From an uncultured bacterium (GTDB lineage Bacteria > UBP6 > UBA1177 > JAKLFG01), in contig CALITV010000058.1 of the NCBI GenBank assembly GCA_938048925.1, positions 1-5,350 of the forward strand: a DNA stretch of 5,350 nt, read 5' to 3'. The position numbers and the translations under genes were made by a program. The notes beneath the pieces are model-generated. The model saw nothing but the letters and a program-made list of their open reading frames with translations, was not told the DNA's origin and did no database searches. Positions 1 through 5,350 of the stretch are shown piece by piece; position 1 is the first letter of the stretch; each line of letters starts with the position of its first letter.

Positions 1-532
1 TGAGGAAATTGCCGAGCGCGCCCGAGACGACGACGAGGAACCATACGCGGCCGCTGCCGAGGAGCCGCCGGAGCGCCCAGAGAACCACGCCGCCGAACAC
101 GAGGTTGGAGAAAAGATGCCCCGCGTCGCCGTGGAGCGTGAGCGCCGTGAGGGCGCGCCACCATTCCCCGTCGAGAATGCGGCTTGCCGATGCGCGTCCT
201 GTGTCGAGCCAGAAAGAGCGCCCCGGCGGCAGATAGGTGAGTGCGTGGAAGAGCGCGAGGAGCGAAAGGGTGAGCAGAAGCCCCGGTATGTCGTCGGGAT
301 AGTAGCGCGGCTCCTCCCGCTGACTGCGCCGTTCCCGTTCGCCGGCTTCGTATTGGGCGATCTCTCGTTCGGCCCGTTCGACCTCCGCTGCGGGCACATA
401 GAGGGTCAACCCGTCGGGAAGGTCAATGATTTCATGGGGAATCTCCTTCGATGACATGATGAGGCTGTAGCGCTCGGCGATTCGTCGGTCGCGGGTGACT
501 CGGATGGCGAGGTATGAGGTTTCGTCAGACAT
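1..532 (-). CDS. Rhomboid-family intramembrane serine protease with N-terminal DUF2007-like domain (partial, C-terminus off window)
   Basis: The reverse strand encodes 177 residues that stay open to the left edge, so the protein is cut. Residues about 5-65 are soluble and resemble the small DUF2007-like (putative signal-transducing) domain found ahead of some bacterial rhomboids: a 'RDRRIAERYSLIM' stretch, 'IPHEI', then 'LYVPAAEVERAEREIAQYE'. Residues 82-101 form a first membrane segment. The rhomboid signature follows: 'GEWWRALTALTLHGDAGHLF' (122-141), with H134, H139 and N143 spaced as in the HxxxxHxxxN motif of E. coli GlpG, where the second His and the Asn help form the oxyanion hole. Further hydrophobic stretches lie at 141-158 and 162-177, ending 'GALGNFL', a typical rhomboid sequence. 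The catalytic GxSG serine and the later histidine lie beyond the window, so activity cannot be judged. The ATG at 530-532 overlaps the upstream gene's stop by 8 nt (525-532). No Shine-Dalgarno is visible, which suggests translational coupling. An internal ATG at codon 26 is less likely because it would remove half of the N-terminal domain. Family call is firm; domain call is inference. Confidence 0.88.
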   Translation of the reverse strand, partial: MSDETSYLAIRVTRDRRIAERYSLIMSSKEIPHEIIDLPDGLTLYVPAAEVERAEREIAQYEAGERERRSQREEPRYYPDDIPGLLLTLSLLALFHALTYLPPGRSFWLDTGRASASRILDGEWWRALTALTLHGDAGHLFSNLVFGGVVLWALRRLLGSGRVWFLVVVSGALGNFL

Positions 533-1547
533 TGAATCGAAAATGGATGATATCGCCGTCTTTCACGACATAGTCTTTCCCCTCGAGGCGGTAGAGCCCC
601 GCTTTCTTGCATTCGGCCTCGGATCCGTGGCGGATGAAATCGTCGTAGTGGATGGTTTCGGCGCGGATGAAGCCACGCTGAATGTCGCTGTGTATCTTGC
701 CCGCCGCCTCGACCGCCGTCGTTCCCTTACGAATCGGCCATGCCCGCACCTCGTCCTCTCCGGCGGTGAGAAACGAGATGAGCCCGAGCGTTTCGTAGGC
801 GGCGCGGATGAAGCGGTCGCGTGCCGGTTCGGCAAGCCCGAATCCGGCGAGGAACTCCTTCTGTTCTTCGGACGCCATCTGGGAAAGGTCTTTCTCGAGC
901 GGTGCGCAGACCGAAAAAGAGACGAGACCATCGGCAGTCACCGCGGCGGTGAACTCGTCGGGAAGCACGGCGCCTCCTTCCGGTTCGTTGACGAGCACGA
1001 GCCGTTTTTTGAGCGAGAGGAAATTGTAGTTGGCGATGAGTGCCATCTCTTCGGCCGAAAAAGTGTCGGCAGGGGGAAGCGCTCCCTGTTCGAGCATCGC
1101 ATAGAGTTTGCGGATGACCGGCATCTCGGGGGGGTTTTTGTGCTCCTTCGCCTCGCGCTCGACACGCCGTTCGGCGGTTACGAGGTCGGTAAGGAGCAGT
1201 TCTTCCTTGAGTTTACGGTATTCGCCGGCGGGGTCGGTCGGCGCGGCGGTCATCGGGGAATCGAAATTTCGGATGACGAGAATGAGGAGGTCGCTCTTCT
1301 GAATGAGGTTTTTGACCTGCGCCGGTAAGGTCGCCTCTTTGGCGGCGGCGTTCTGGTAATCGGAAAGAATGAACTCGGCGTAGGTTTTCTTCTTCGGTTT
1401 GTAGATCTCCGCAAGATGGTCTATCCGTGGGTCGGGAACCTTGATCGTGCCGAGGTTTTCCTCCTTTTTCGCCTCGGCGATGCCGGTGAGCGCCTCGAAG
1501 AGGGTCGTTTTGCCGGAGAAAGGGAGTCCGATGAGCGCCGCACGCAT
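525..1547 (-). CDS. YchF-like P-loop GTPase/ATPase paralogue with C-terminal TGS (DUF933) domain
   Basis: This 340-residue protein belongs to the YchF/OLA1 branch of Obg-related P-loop proteins (YchF is usually about 363 aa), which bind ATP or GTP and associate with ribosomes in the cytoplasm. The Walker A/G1 motif is GLPFSGKT (7-14). YchF normally has GLPNVGKS, so two loop residues differ. 'VPDPRIDHLAEIYKP' (37-51) is typical of YchF. The G3 DxxG motif is not recognisable: the aligned stretch is 'AEFILSDYQN' (57-66). NEPE (187-190) sits where YchF has its unusual NxxE nucleotide-specificity motif. The C-terminal third (about 254-340) is very close to canonical YchF: 'TAGEDEVRAWPIRKGTTA', 'RGFIRAETIHYDDFI' and the end 'GKDYVVKDGDIIHFRFNV'. 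A coiled-coil-like insertion region lies near 105-140. The start at 1547 has GGAGG 5 nt upstream. The gene is first in a leftward unit with the rhomboid and has its own promoter. The degraded switch region suggests a paralogue rather than the organism's main ychF, so I give no symbol. Confidence 0.93.
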   Translation of the reverse strand: MRAALIGLPFSGKTTLFEALTGIAEAKKEENLGTIKVPDPRIDHLAEIYKPKKKTYAEFILSDYQNAAAKEATLPAQVKNLIQKSDLLILVIRNFDSPMTAAPTDPAGEYRKLKEELLLTDLVTAERRVEREAKEHKNPPEMPVIRKLYAMLEQGALPPADTFSAEEMALIANYNFLSLKKRLVLVNEPEGGAVLPDEFTAAVTADGLVSFSVCAPLEKDLSQMASEEQKEFLAGFGLAEPARDRFIRAAYETLGLISFLTAGEDEVRAWPIRKGTTAVEAAGKIHSDIQRGFIRAETIHYDDFIRHGSEAECKKAGLYRLEGKDYVVKDGDIIHFRFNV

Positions 1548-1552
1548 GAATG

Positions 1553-1557
1553 CCTCC
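1553..1557 (-). promoter_or_regulatory. Ribosome binding site of the YchF-like gene
   Basis: On the reverse strand this reads GGAGG and ends 5 nt before the ATG at 1547-1545. It is a strong Shine-Dalgarno sequence and confirms the start used. Confidence 0.85.
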
Positions 1558-1576
1558 GCAAAAAACGTTGCACATG

Positions 1577-1605
1577 ACTATACCCACAGCGGCAGGGAGA
1601 GTCAA
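1577..1605 (-). promoter_or_regulatory. Sigma70-type promoter for the leftward ychF-like/rhomboid unit
   Basis: Read on the reverse strand, TTGACT (1605-1600) is followed after exactly 17 nt by TATAGT (1582-1577). Each hexamer matches the consensus (TTGACA, TATAAT) at five of six positions. Transcription would begin near 1570 and give a leader of about 20 nt that carries the GGAGG. The call rests on sequence match and position only; the sigma factor usage of this organism is unknown. Confidence 0.7.
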
Positions 1606-1624
1606 AAACAAAATGCGGGGAAAC

Positions 1625-1653
1625 TTGTCAAACGGGACGGTTTCATACATGAT
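1625..1653 (+). promoter_or_regulatory. Candidate promoter for the prs-purC-pncC cluster
   Basis: TTGTCA (1625-1630, five of six matches to the -35 consensus) is separated by 17 nt from CATGAT (1648-1653, four of six matches to the -10 consensus). Transcription would start near 1660, about 22 nt before the prs start codon. The -10 is weak, so this is a moderate call. Its -35 overlaps a perfect TTGACA on the opposite strand (1631-1626) that has no good -10 partner. Confidence 0.45.
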
Positions 1654-1671
1654 GAGGTGGACACGGCATAC

Positions 1672-1676
1672 GGAGG
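1672..1676 (+). promoter_or_regulatory. Ribosome binding site that fixes the prs start
   Basis: GGAGG lies 5 nt before the ATG at 1682. In-frame upstream ATG codons at 1550, 1649 and 1652 lack such a site and would place coding sequence across the divergent promoter region. This supports 1682 as the true start. Confidence 0.85.
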
Positions 1677-1681
1677 TCGCA

Positions 1682-2707
1682 ATGACGCAGTCGCGCGGGA
1701 AACTGGGTATCATGGCCTGTAACTCGGGACGAGCGTTCGCCGATGAGGTGGTGCGCCATCTCGGGACGATCTACGAACGCAAGGGGATAACCGACGGTTT
1801 CAAATATGTGGTCTCCGAGGAGGTTCACTTCGCAAACAACGAGGTGAAGACGGTGGTGCACGAACCGATCCGCGGCTACGATCTCTATGTGATTCAACTC
1901 ATGGACGATCCGCTCGCCTCTTACTCGGTCAACGACAACCTCATGGCGCTCGCGACCGCCATCAACGCCGCCTACAACAGCGATGTCGAGAGCGTCACCG
2001 CGGTGATTCCGCAGTTTCCCAATAGTCGGCAGGAGCGGCGCAAGGGGCGGGAAAGTCTTACCGCCGCCATGGTGGCGCAGTTCCTCGAGGAGTGCGGCGC
2101 GAGCCGCGTCCTCACGATAGATATCCACGCCGAGGCGATCGTCGGTTTCTTCCGCAAGGCGCGGCTCGACAACCTCCATGCCTCGAAAGAGATCATCAAG
2201 TATCTCTATGAAAACAGCCTCATTACACCGAGTACCGTCGTCGTTGCTCCCGATGTCGGCTCCGCCGAAACGGCGCGCTACTACAGCCGTGAACTCAAGT
2301 GCGATATGGCGATGGTCATCAAGGAACGCGATTACTCGAAGCCCTCGACCGTCGTCTCGACGCGGCTCGTCGGCACGGTCAAGGATTGCGATGTGCTCAT
2401 CATTGACGACATGATCGCGACCGGCGGCACCCTCATCGCGGCTTGCAAGACACTCAAAGAGTTCGGGGCGCGGCGCATTGATGTCGCGGTCACCTTCCCG
2501 TTCTTCAACGGCGAGGCGGTGGAACGGATAGATGCGGCGTGGAAGGAGGGGATCCTCACAACGGTCGCTGGCACCAACGCGGTGTGGCGCGGAAAGAAAT
2601 TCGCTGAGGAACACCCGTGGTATCACGAGGTTGATGTGACGCGCCTCTTCGCCGAGGTGCTCTACCGCGTCAACCACATGAAATCGGTTTCGGAATTGCT
2701 CGTATAG
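1682..2707 (+). CDS. prs: Ribose-phosphate pyrophosphokinase (PRPP synthase), divergent
   Basis: The 341-residue cytoplasmic enzyme transfers pyrophosphate from ATP to ribose 5-phosphate, giving PRPP for purine, pyrimidine, NAD, His and Trp synthesis. Visible family landmarks are: 'VNDNLMALATAINAA' (83-97), matching the conserved VNDNLMEL region; the flexible ATP loop 'SRQERRKGRESLTA' (115-128), which parallels RQDRK..REPITA; 'VLTIDIHAEAIVGFF' (143-157) with the catalytic-region His at 149; 'APDVGSAETA' (189-198); 'KERDYSK' (214-220) with the expected Lys at 214; and the PRPP-binding loop 'IIDDMIATGGTL' (240-251). Typical Prs proteins are about 310-320 aa. The extra length here comes from a longer N-terminal region and a tail after about 300 ('WRGKKFAEEHPWYHEVDVTR'). 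The sequence around 43-75 ('SEEVHFANNEVKTV') departs from the usual GRFSDGE-type motif, so this is a divergent subtype. It is the first gene of the rightward cluster, 26 nt before purC. Confidence 0.93.
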   Translation: MTQSRGKLGIMACNSGRAFADEVVRHLGTIYERKGITDGFKYVVSEEVHFANNEVKTVVHEPIRGYDLYVIQLMDDPLASYSVNDNLMALATAINAAYNSDVESVTAVIPQFPNSRQERRKGRESLTAAMVAQFLEECGASRVLTIDIHAEAIVGFFRKARLDNLHASKEIIKYLYENSLITPSTVVVAPDVGSAETARYYSRELKCDMAMVIKERDYSKPSTVVSTRLVGTVKDCDVLIIDDMIATGGTLIAACKTLKEFGARRIDVAVTFPFFNGEAVERIDAAWKEGILTTVAGTNAVWRGKKFAEEHPWYHEVDVTRLFAEVLYRVNHMKSVSELLV

Positions 2708-2721
2708 GAACACTGACAGAT

Positions 2722-2726
2722 AGGAG
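2722..2726 (+). promoter_or_regulatory. Ribosome binding site that decides the purC start
   Basis: AGGAG sits 7 nt before the ATG at 2734 but only 1 nt before the ATG at 2728. Normal Shine-Dalgarno spacing favours 2734, which removes two residues (Met-Leu) from the longest reading frame. Confidence 0.75.
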
Positions 2727-2733
2727 TATGCTT

Positions 2734-3621
2734 ATGGCGCGTATTGATCAGGTAGCGGGTCACCACATTTTGATGGAAAGTGATATCCCGTTTCTCCCTG
2801 TTTTCAAGAAGGGAAAAGTTCGGGAGGTGTACGAGATCGGCGACTATCTCCTCATCGTGGCGACCGATCGTATCTCGGCGTTCGACGTGGTGATGAAGAG
2901 TGGTATCCCGAACAAGGGGGTCTATCTTACCAAACAGAGTGCCTTCTGGTTCCGGTTCCTCAACGAGAGAGGGTTTCTCACCCACTTCGTCACCGACGAC
3001 CTCGCCGAGATTGCGCGGATAACCGGCGAAAAGCGCCTCCTCGATCTGCCGTGGCTCGCCGGAAGGACGATGCTCGGCAAAAAGGCCAATCTCGTGCCGA
3101 TCGAGGCGGTCTGCCGGTTCCGGGTGTTCGGTTCGGCACTAGCGGCGCTCAGGGAGAACAAATGGATCTGGGATCCGGTCGAGATCGAGGGAGAACTGGC
3201 CGAAGGGGCACTCATCAAGAATGGTCCCGTGTTCACGCCGACCGAGAAGTCGGAACACGATGAAAAGATAACCTTCGAGCAGATGGCGAACATCGTCGGC
3301 GACCGCTCGCGCGCCTCAGAGATCCGCGATAAAACGATCGCGATCTTCCGGTTGGTCAATGAGCATGCGCGCAAGACTTTCGGCTTCGAGATTGCCGACG
3401 GCAAAGTCGAGTGGGGGCTTCACGGCGGGAAACTCATGCTCATTGACGAGACTTTTACGAGCGATTCGGCGCGTTTCGTGCCCGATAAATCGAAGGAGTT
3501 CTTCCGTTCGTGGCTCAAGAAACAGGGAACTGTCGGCACGGCAGCTGTCATTCCCGACGAGGTTGCGCTTGCCGTGGCCGATCTCTATGCGGCGCAGTGC
3601 CGCGCGATGCGGGTGCTGTAG
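2734..3621 (+). CDS. purC: Phosphoribosylaminoimidazole-succinocarboxamide (SAICAR) synthase
   Basis: The 295-residue enzyme joins aspartate to CAIR using ATP, a late step of de novo purine synthesis in the cytoplasm. Motifs in order: 'KKGKVREVY' (25-33), the nucleotide-loop start (usually GKVRDxY); 'ATDRISAFDVVM' (43-54); 'IPNKGVYLTKQSAFWF' (58-73); 'VPIEAVCRFRVFGSA' (121-135), matching the VExVxRxxxxGS block with R128 and G133-S134; 'FTPTEKSEHDEKI' (167-179); 'ADGKVEWGL' (221-229), where most enzymes have ADTKFEFG; and 'LIDETFTSDSARF' (236-248), usually DExxTPDSSRF. Its length is close to the longer bacterial and yeast forms (about 295-306) rather than the 237-residue E. coli type. The two altered motifs make it divergent, but the overall pattern, the acidic residues and the HDE block are kept, so purC remains the best call. 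It sits 26 nt after prs and 4 nt before pncC, and is probably cotranscribed with both. Confidence 0.9.
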   Translation: MARIDQVAGHHILMESDIPFLPVFKKGKVREVYEIGDYLLIVATDRISAFDVVMKSGIPNKGVYLTKQSAFWFRFLNERGFLTHFVTDDLAEIARITGEKRLLDLPWLAGRTMLGKKANLVPIEAVCRFRVFGSALAALRENKWIWDPVEIEGELAEGALIKNGPVFTPTEKSEHDEKITFEQMANIVGDRSRASEIRDKTIAIFRLVNEHARKTFGFEIADGKVEWGLHGGKLMLIDETFTSDSARFVPDKSKEFFRSWLKKQGTVGTAAVIPDEVALAVADLYAAQCRAMRVL

Positions 3622-3625
3622 GGAT

Positions 3626-4102
3626 ATGGCTTTCGCGCGGCGTATCCTCGAGACGCTCGCTTCACGAAAGGAAACGCTTGCGGTTGCCGAAAGTTGCACC
3701 GGCGGACTGCTTTCCGCCGCGTTCGTTGCGGTGCCGGGGGCGTCGCGGGTCTTCGTCGAGGGGATCGTTGCCTATGCGAATGAGGCGAAAGAGCGGCGGC
3801 TCGGCGTGCCACGGGAAACGCTCATGCGTCACGGTGCGGTGAGCGAGGAGACGGTGCGCGCAATGATGGCGGGGCTTTTGGCCACCGCGCGTATCGCCGT
3901 ATCGGGTATTGCCGGTCCCGACGGTGGAACATCCGAAAAACCGGTGGGAACGGTGGTCATCGGGATCGCTTACCGTGACGACGAACATATCGTCACCTGT
4001 CATTTCTCCGGCGACCGCGACGCGGTGCGCGCCGCCGCGGTGGAAAAGGCGTTGCGAATGCTCTTTCGGGAGATCGGCTCAACGGTTGCTCCGGCCCGAT
4101 GA
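3626..4102 (+). CDS. pncC: Nicotinamide-nucleotide amidohydrolase (stand-alone CinA C-terminal domain)
   Basis: This 158-residue protein is a complete single CinA C-terminal domain, close to E. coli PncC in length (about 165 aa). The family deamidates nicotinamide mononucleotide (NMN) to nicotinate mononucleotide in the cytoplasm and so returns NMN, for example from DNA ligase, to NAD synthesis. Conserved blocks: 'VAESCTGGLLSAAF' (20-33) with the proposed nucleophilic Ser23; 'VEGIVAYANEAKERRLGV' (44-61) including Lys55; 'HGAVSEETV' (69-77); 'SGIAGPDGGTSEKPVGTV' (93-110); and 'FSGDRDAVRAAAVEKAL' (127-143) with the conserved Arg pair. There is no N-terminal MoCF/ADP-ribose pyrophosphatase-like CinA domain. 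The ATG lies only 4 nt after the purC stop and its Shine-Dalgarno is weak (GGGAT directly before it), so translation is probably coupled to purC. An open frame extends upstream inside purC, but only the part from 3626 has family similarity. Confidence 0.94.
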   Translation: MAFARRILETLASRKETLAVAESCTGGLLSAAFVAVPGASRVFVEGIVAYANEAKERRLGVPRETLMRHGAVSEETVRAMMAGLLATARIAVSGIAGPDGGTSEKPVGTVVIGIAYRDDEHIVTCHFSGDRDAVRAAAVEKALRMLFREIGSTVAPAR

Positions 4103-4125
4103 GGTCTTCGCGTCTCCTGTGCGTC
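4103..4125. other. Convergent gene junction without a visible terminator
   Basis: Only 23 nt separate the pncC stop from the stop of the leftward glycosyltransferase gene. I see no GC-rich hairpin followed by a T-run for either strand here or just inside the gene ends. Termination may be Rho-dependent, or transcripts may overlap. Confidence 0.6.
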
Positions 4126-5350
4126 TTACCGATTTAACTCTTTTGCTTCGGGTGGTATGTAAGCGGGATAGTCGCCGGCGGGGAGTTCCTTCTTTTTCAG
4201 GCGCAGGTAGTCGAGCACGAGGCAGGTTTGCCCGTACGCTGGTGTGAGGACGAAACGGTTGGTTCCTGCCGCGAGCGGCGTAGTGAAATGGATTGCCGAG
4301 AAGGTTTCGCGCTCGTCGTAGGTCGAGAAAGAGGCAACCAGTGCGCCGTTCACCGTAAGGGTGACGGAGCCGCCGCAGGAGATGCCGAGGTATTCGAGCG
4401 TTCCTTCGTAGTCGCCGGGGTCGAGGATGGGGACGGTGAAGTCATAATAACTGTTCCTGTCGGGAGCGCCGAAAAGCACTGCGAGCCCCTTGTCTCCGCT
4501 GAAGTCGAGGTGCTCATCGAGCGACGGGAACGGAAGGTTACGCAGTTTCACGCCTGCTGCGACACGGGTGACATAGGCGGGGCGTCCGGTGAGCGGTCTC
4601 CCCTTGTGTTCGAATTCGATCCAGAGGTCGTTAATGCGGAAGTCGGCAAGTTCCTCGACGACGGTCAGATTGCGTTGACGCGGATAGTAGTCGATGACAT
4701 AGGCGTTGCGGAAGGGGCCTTTTTCCATGTAATAGGCGGCGGCGTAGTGATTTTCGCGGCCGAGGTCCTTGAGAATGAGGTTGCCGCGGTCGTCGAGCGG
4801 CGGGTTCTTCTGGGTGTTGAGGAACATGGCGTGATAGGATTCGGGGACAAAGACGATGCTGTCCTTGATGTTCTTTCTCGTGATCGCCTCTTCGAAGGAG
4901 CGGTCGGTTGCCCAGAAACGGTCGCTATAGCGTGCAAGGAGTTCCGGCATAATGAAGAACGAGACGAAAGAAACGCCGGCGATCGGGAACGCCGCGACGA
5001 GCGGCTTCATCGCCCGGGGAAGCCGGCGCGCCGATTCGACGATACCGTAAGCGGCGGGAATGAGAAGGAGCATGATGACTTCGGAGAAATAACGCGGTCC
5101 GAAGAGATTCCCGGGAAGGTAGAAGAAGAAGTAGCCGATGAAGAAGACTCCGAAGAACGAAAAGAGAAAAAGTGTGCGGCGAATCGCGTAGAAAAAGGCG
5201 ACGGTAAGAAAGATGAACGGGTAGGGGTGTCCCGTCACATTGAAAAGAAGGAGAGTGAGCCGCGTATAGGCAACCCAGAAGGCATACTCGATGGTGAGTC
5301 CTTCGGCGGGCAGGAATTCTCCTTCGGTGTCGGGACAGCCAGTTCCCAAG
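4126..5350 (-). CDS. GT39/ArnT-like membrane glycosyltransferase, C-terminal part, with extra beta-rich domain (partial)
   Basis: At least 407 residues of a leftward gene whose N-terminus lies beyond the right edge. The first in-frame start-like codon is a TTG at 5349 and is most likely internal. Near the edge, 'LGTGCPDTEGEFLPAEG' followed by 'TRLTLLLFNVTGHP' resembles the periplasmic loop between membrane helices of dolichyl-phosphate-mannose mannosyltransferase-like (GT-C fold) proteins. At least four membrane segments follow (about 43-57, 59-78, 86-104, 116-134), and 'GPRYFSE' (84-90) matches a conserved motif of this group. Residues about 160-230 form the usual soluble tail ('DSIVFVPES', 'ENHYAAAYYMEKGPFRNAYV'). 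Residues about 270-386 look like a beta-sandwich, with 'GDYEGTLEYLG', 'GSVTLTVNGALVASF' and 'LDYLRLKKK' resembling carbohydrate-binding-type domains. The usual role is transfer of a sugar from a polyprenyl-phosphate donor to an envelope lipid or protein; donor and acceptor here are unknown. The catalytic N-terminal acidic motifs are not in the window, so the family call is good but not certain. Confidence 0.72.
   Translation of the reverse strand, partial: LGTGCPDTEGEFLPAEGLTIEYAFWVAYTRLTLLLFNVTGHPYPFIFLTVAFFYAIRRTLFLFSFFGVFFIGYFFFYLPGNLFGPRYFSEVIMLLLIPAAYGIVESARRLPRAMKPLVAAFPIAGVSFVSFFIMPELLARYSDRFWATDRSFEEAITRKNIKDSIVFVPESYHAMFLNTQKNPPLDDRGNLILKDLGRENHYAAAYYMEKGPFRNAYVIDYYPRQRNLTVVEELADFRINDLWIEFEHKGRPLTGRPAYVTRVAAGVKLRNLPFPSLDEHLDFSGDKGLAVLFGAPDRNSYYDFTVPILDPGDYEGTLEYLGISCGGSVTLTVNGALVASFSTYDERETFSAIHFTTPLAAGTNRFVLTPAYGQTCLVLDYLRLKKKELPAGDYPAYIPPEAKELNR

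Noticed and set aside
116..454. A 112-codon forward frame at the left edge
   Set aside because: The reverse strand here encodes the rhomboid motif HGDAGHLFSN and membrane segments; the forward frame shows no domain.
495..1328. A 277-codon forward open frame opposite the YchF-like gene
   Set aside because: The reverse strand encodes clear YchF motifs across the same bases; the forward frame has no recognisable domain and odd composition.
1550..1681. N-terminal extension of prs from an ATG at 1550
   Set aside because: It would run through the divergent promoter region, lacks a Shine-Dalgarno and adds unconserved residues; the ATG at 1682 has GGAGG at 5 nt.
1643..2713. A 356-codon open frame on the reverse strand opposite prs
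   Set aside because: It has no family-like motifs, is Arg/His/Glu-rich as expected for the antisense of a GC-rich gene, and fully covers a well-supported prs.
3359..3625. Upstream extension of the pncC frame within purC
   Set aside because: The extension is the out-of-frame shadow of purC; CinA-family similarity begins only after the ATG at 3626.
5347..5349. TTG at the right edge as the start of the glycosyltransferase gene
   Set aside because: The sequence from here begins in the middle of a family-typical loop between membrane helices, and the N-terminal catalytic half would be missing, so the gene almost certainly continues beyond the window.

Overview
The window is about 5.35 kb of moderately GC-rich bacterial DNA (roughly 58-60 % G+C by eye). 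It is densely packed and has six protein-coding genes, two of them cut by the window edges. I see no RNA genes, mobile elements, CRISPR arrays or long repeats. The genes are housekeeping or envelope-type, but several are divergent members of their families. That fits an uncultured or deep-branching Gram-negative-like lineage better than a well-studied model organism. I cannot assign a phylum from the sequence alone.

Layout. Positions 1-1547 hold a leftward pair: a YchF-like GTPase/ATPase paralogue, then a rhomboid-family intramembrane protease that overlaps the end of the first gene by 8 nt and runs off the left edge. Positions 1548-1681 are a compact divergent promoter region. A good sigma70-type promoter drives the leftward pair, and a weaker candidate drives the rightward genes. 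Positions 1682-4102 hold a rightward cluster: PRPP synthase (prs), SAICAR synthase (purC) and stand-alone CinA C-terminal domain/NMN deamidase (pncC), with gaps of 26 nt and 4 nt. Positions 4126-5350 hold the C-terminal part of a leftward GT39/ArnT-like membrane glycosyltransferase, convergent with pncC across only 23 nt.

How the genes fit together. Prs makes PRPP, the activated ribose used to start purine synthesis and in NAD and pyrimidine synthesis. PurC is a later step of de novo purine synthesis. PncC recycles NMN to nicotinate mononucleotide for NAD salvage. The rightward cluster therefore reads as a nucleotide/NAD-precursor operon. The leftward pair joins a ribosome-associated P-loop protein paralogue to a membrane protease with a soluble N-terminal domain; its joint role is unknown. 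The right-hand glycosyltransferase probably decorates an envelope lipid or protein and is functionally separate.

Main points for a second look: the YchF paralogue has a degenerate G3 motif but an intact P-loop and C-terminal TGS domain; it is translationally coupled to a rhomboid with a DUF2007-like N-terminus; PurC has substitutions in two signature motifs; and the GT39-like protein has an extra C-terminal beta-rich, carbohydrate-binding-like domain. I found no clear sign of a wholly new system.
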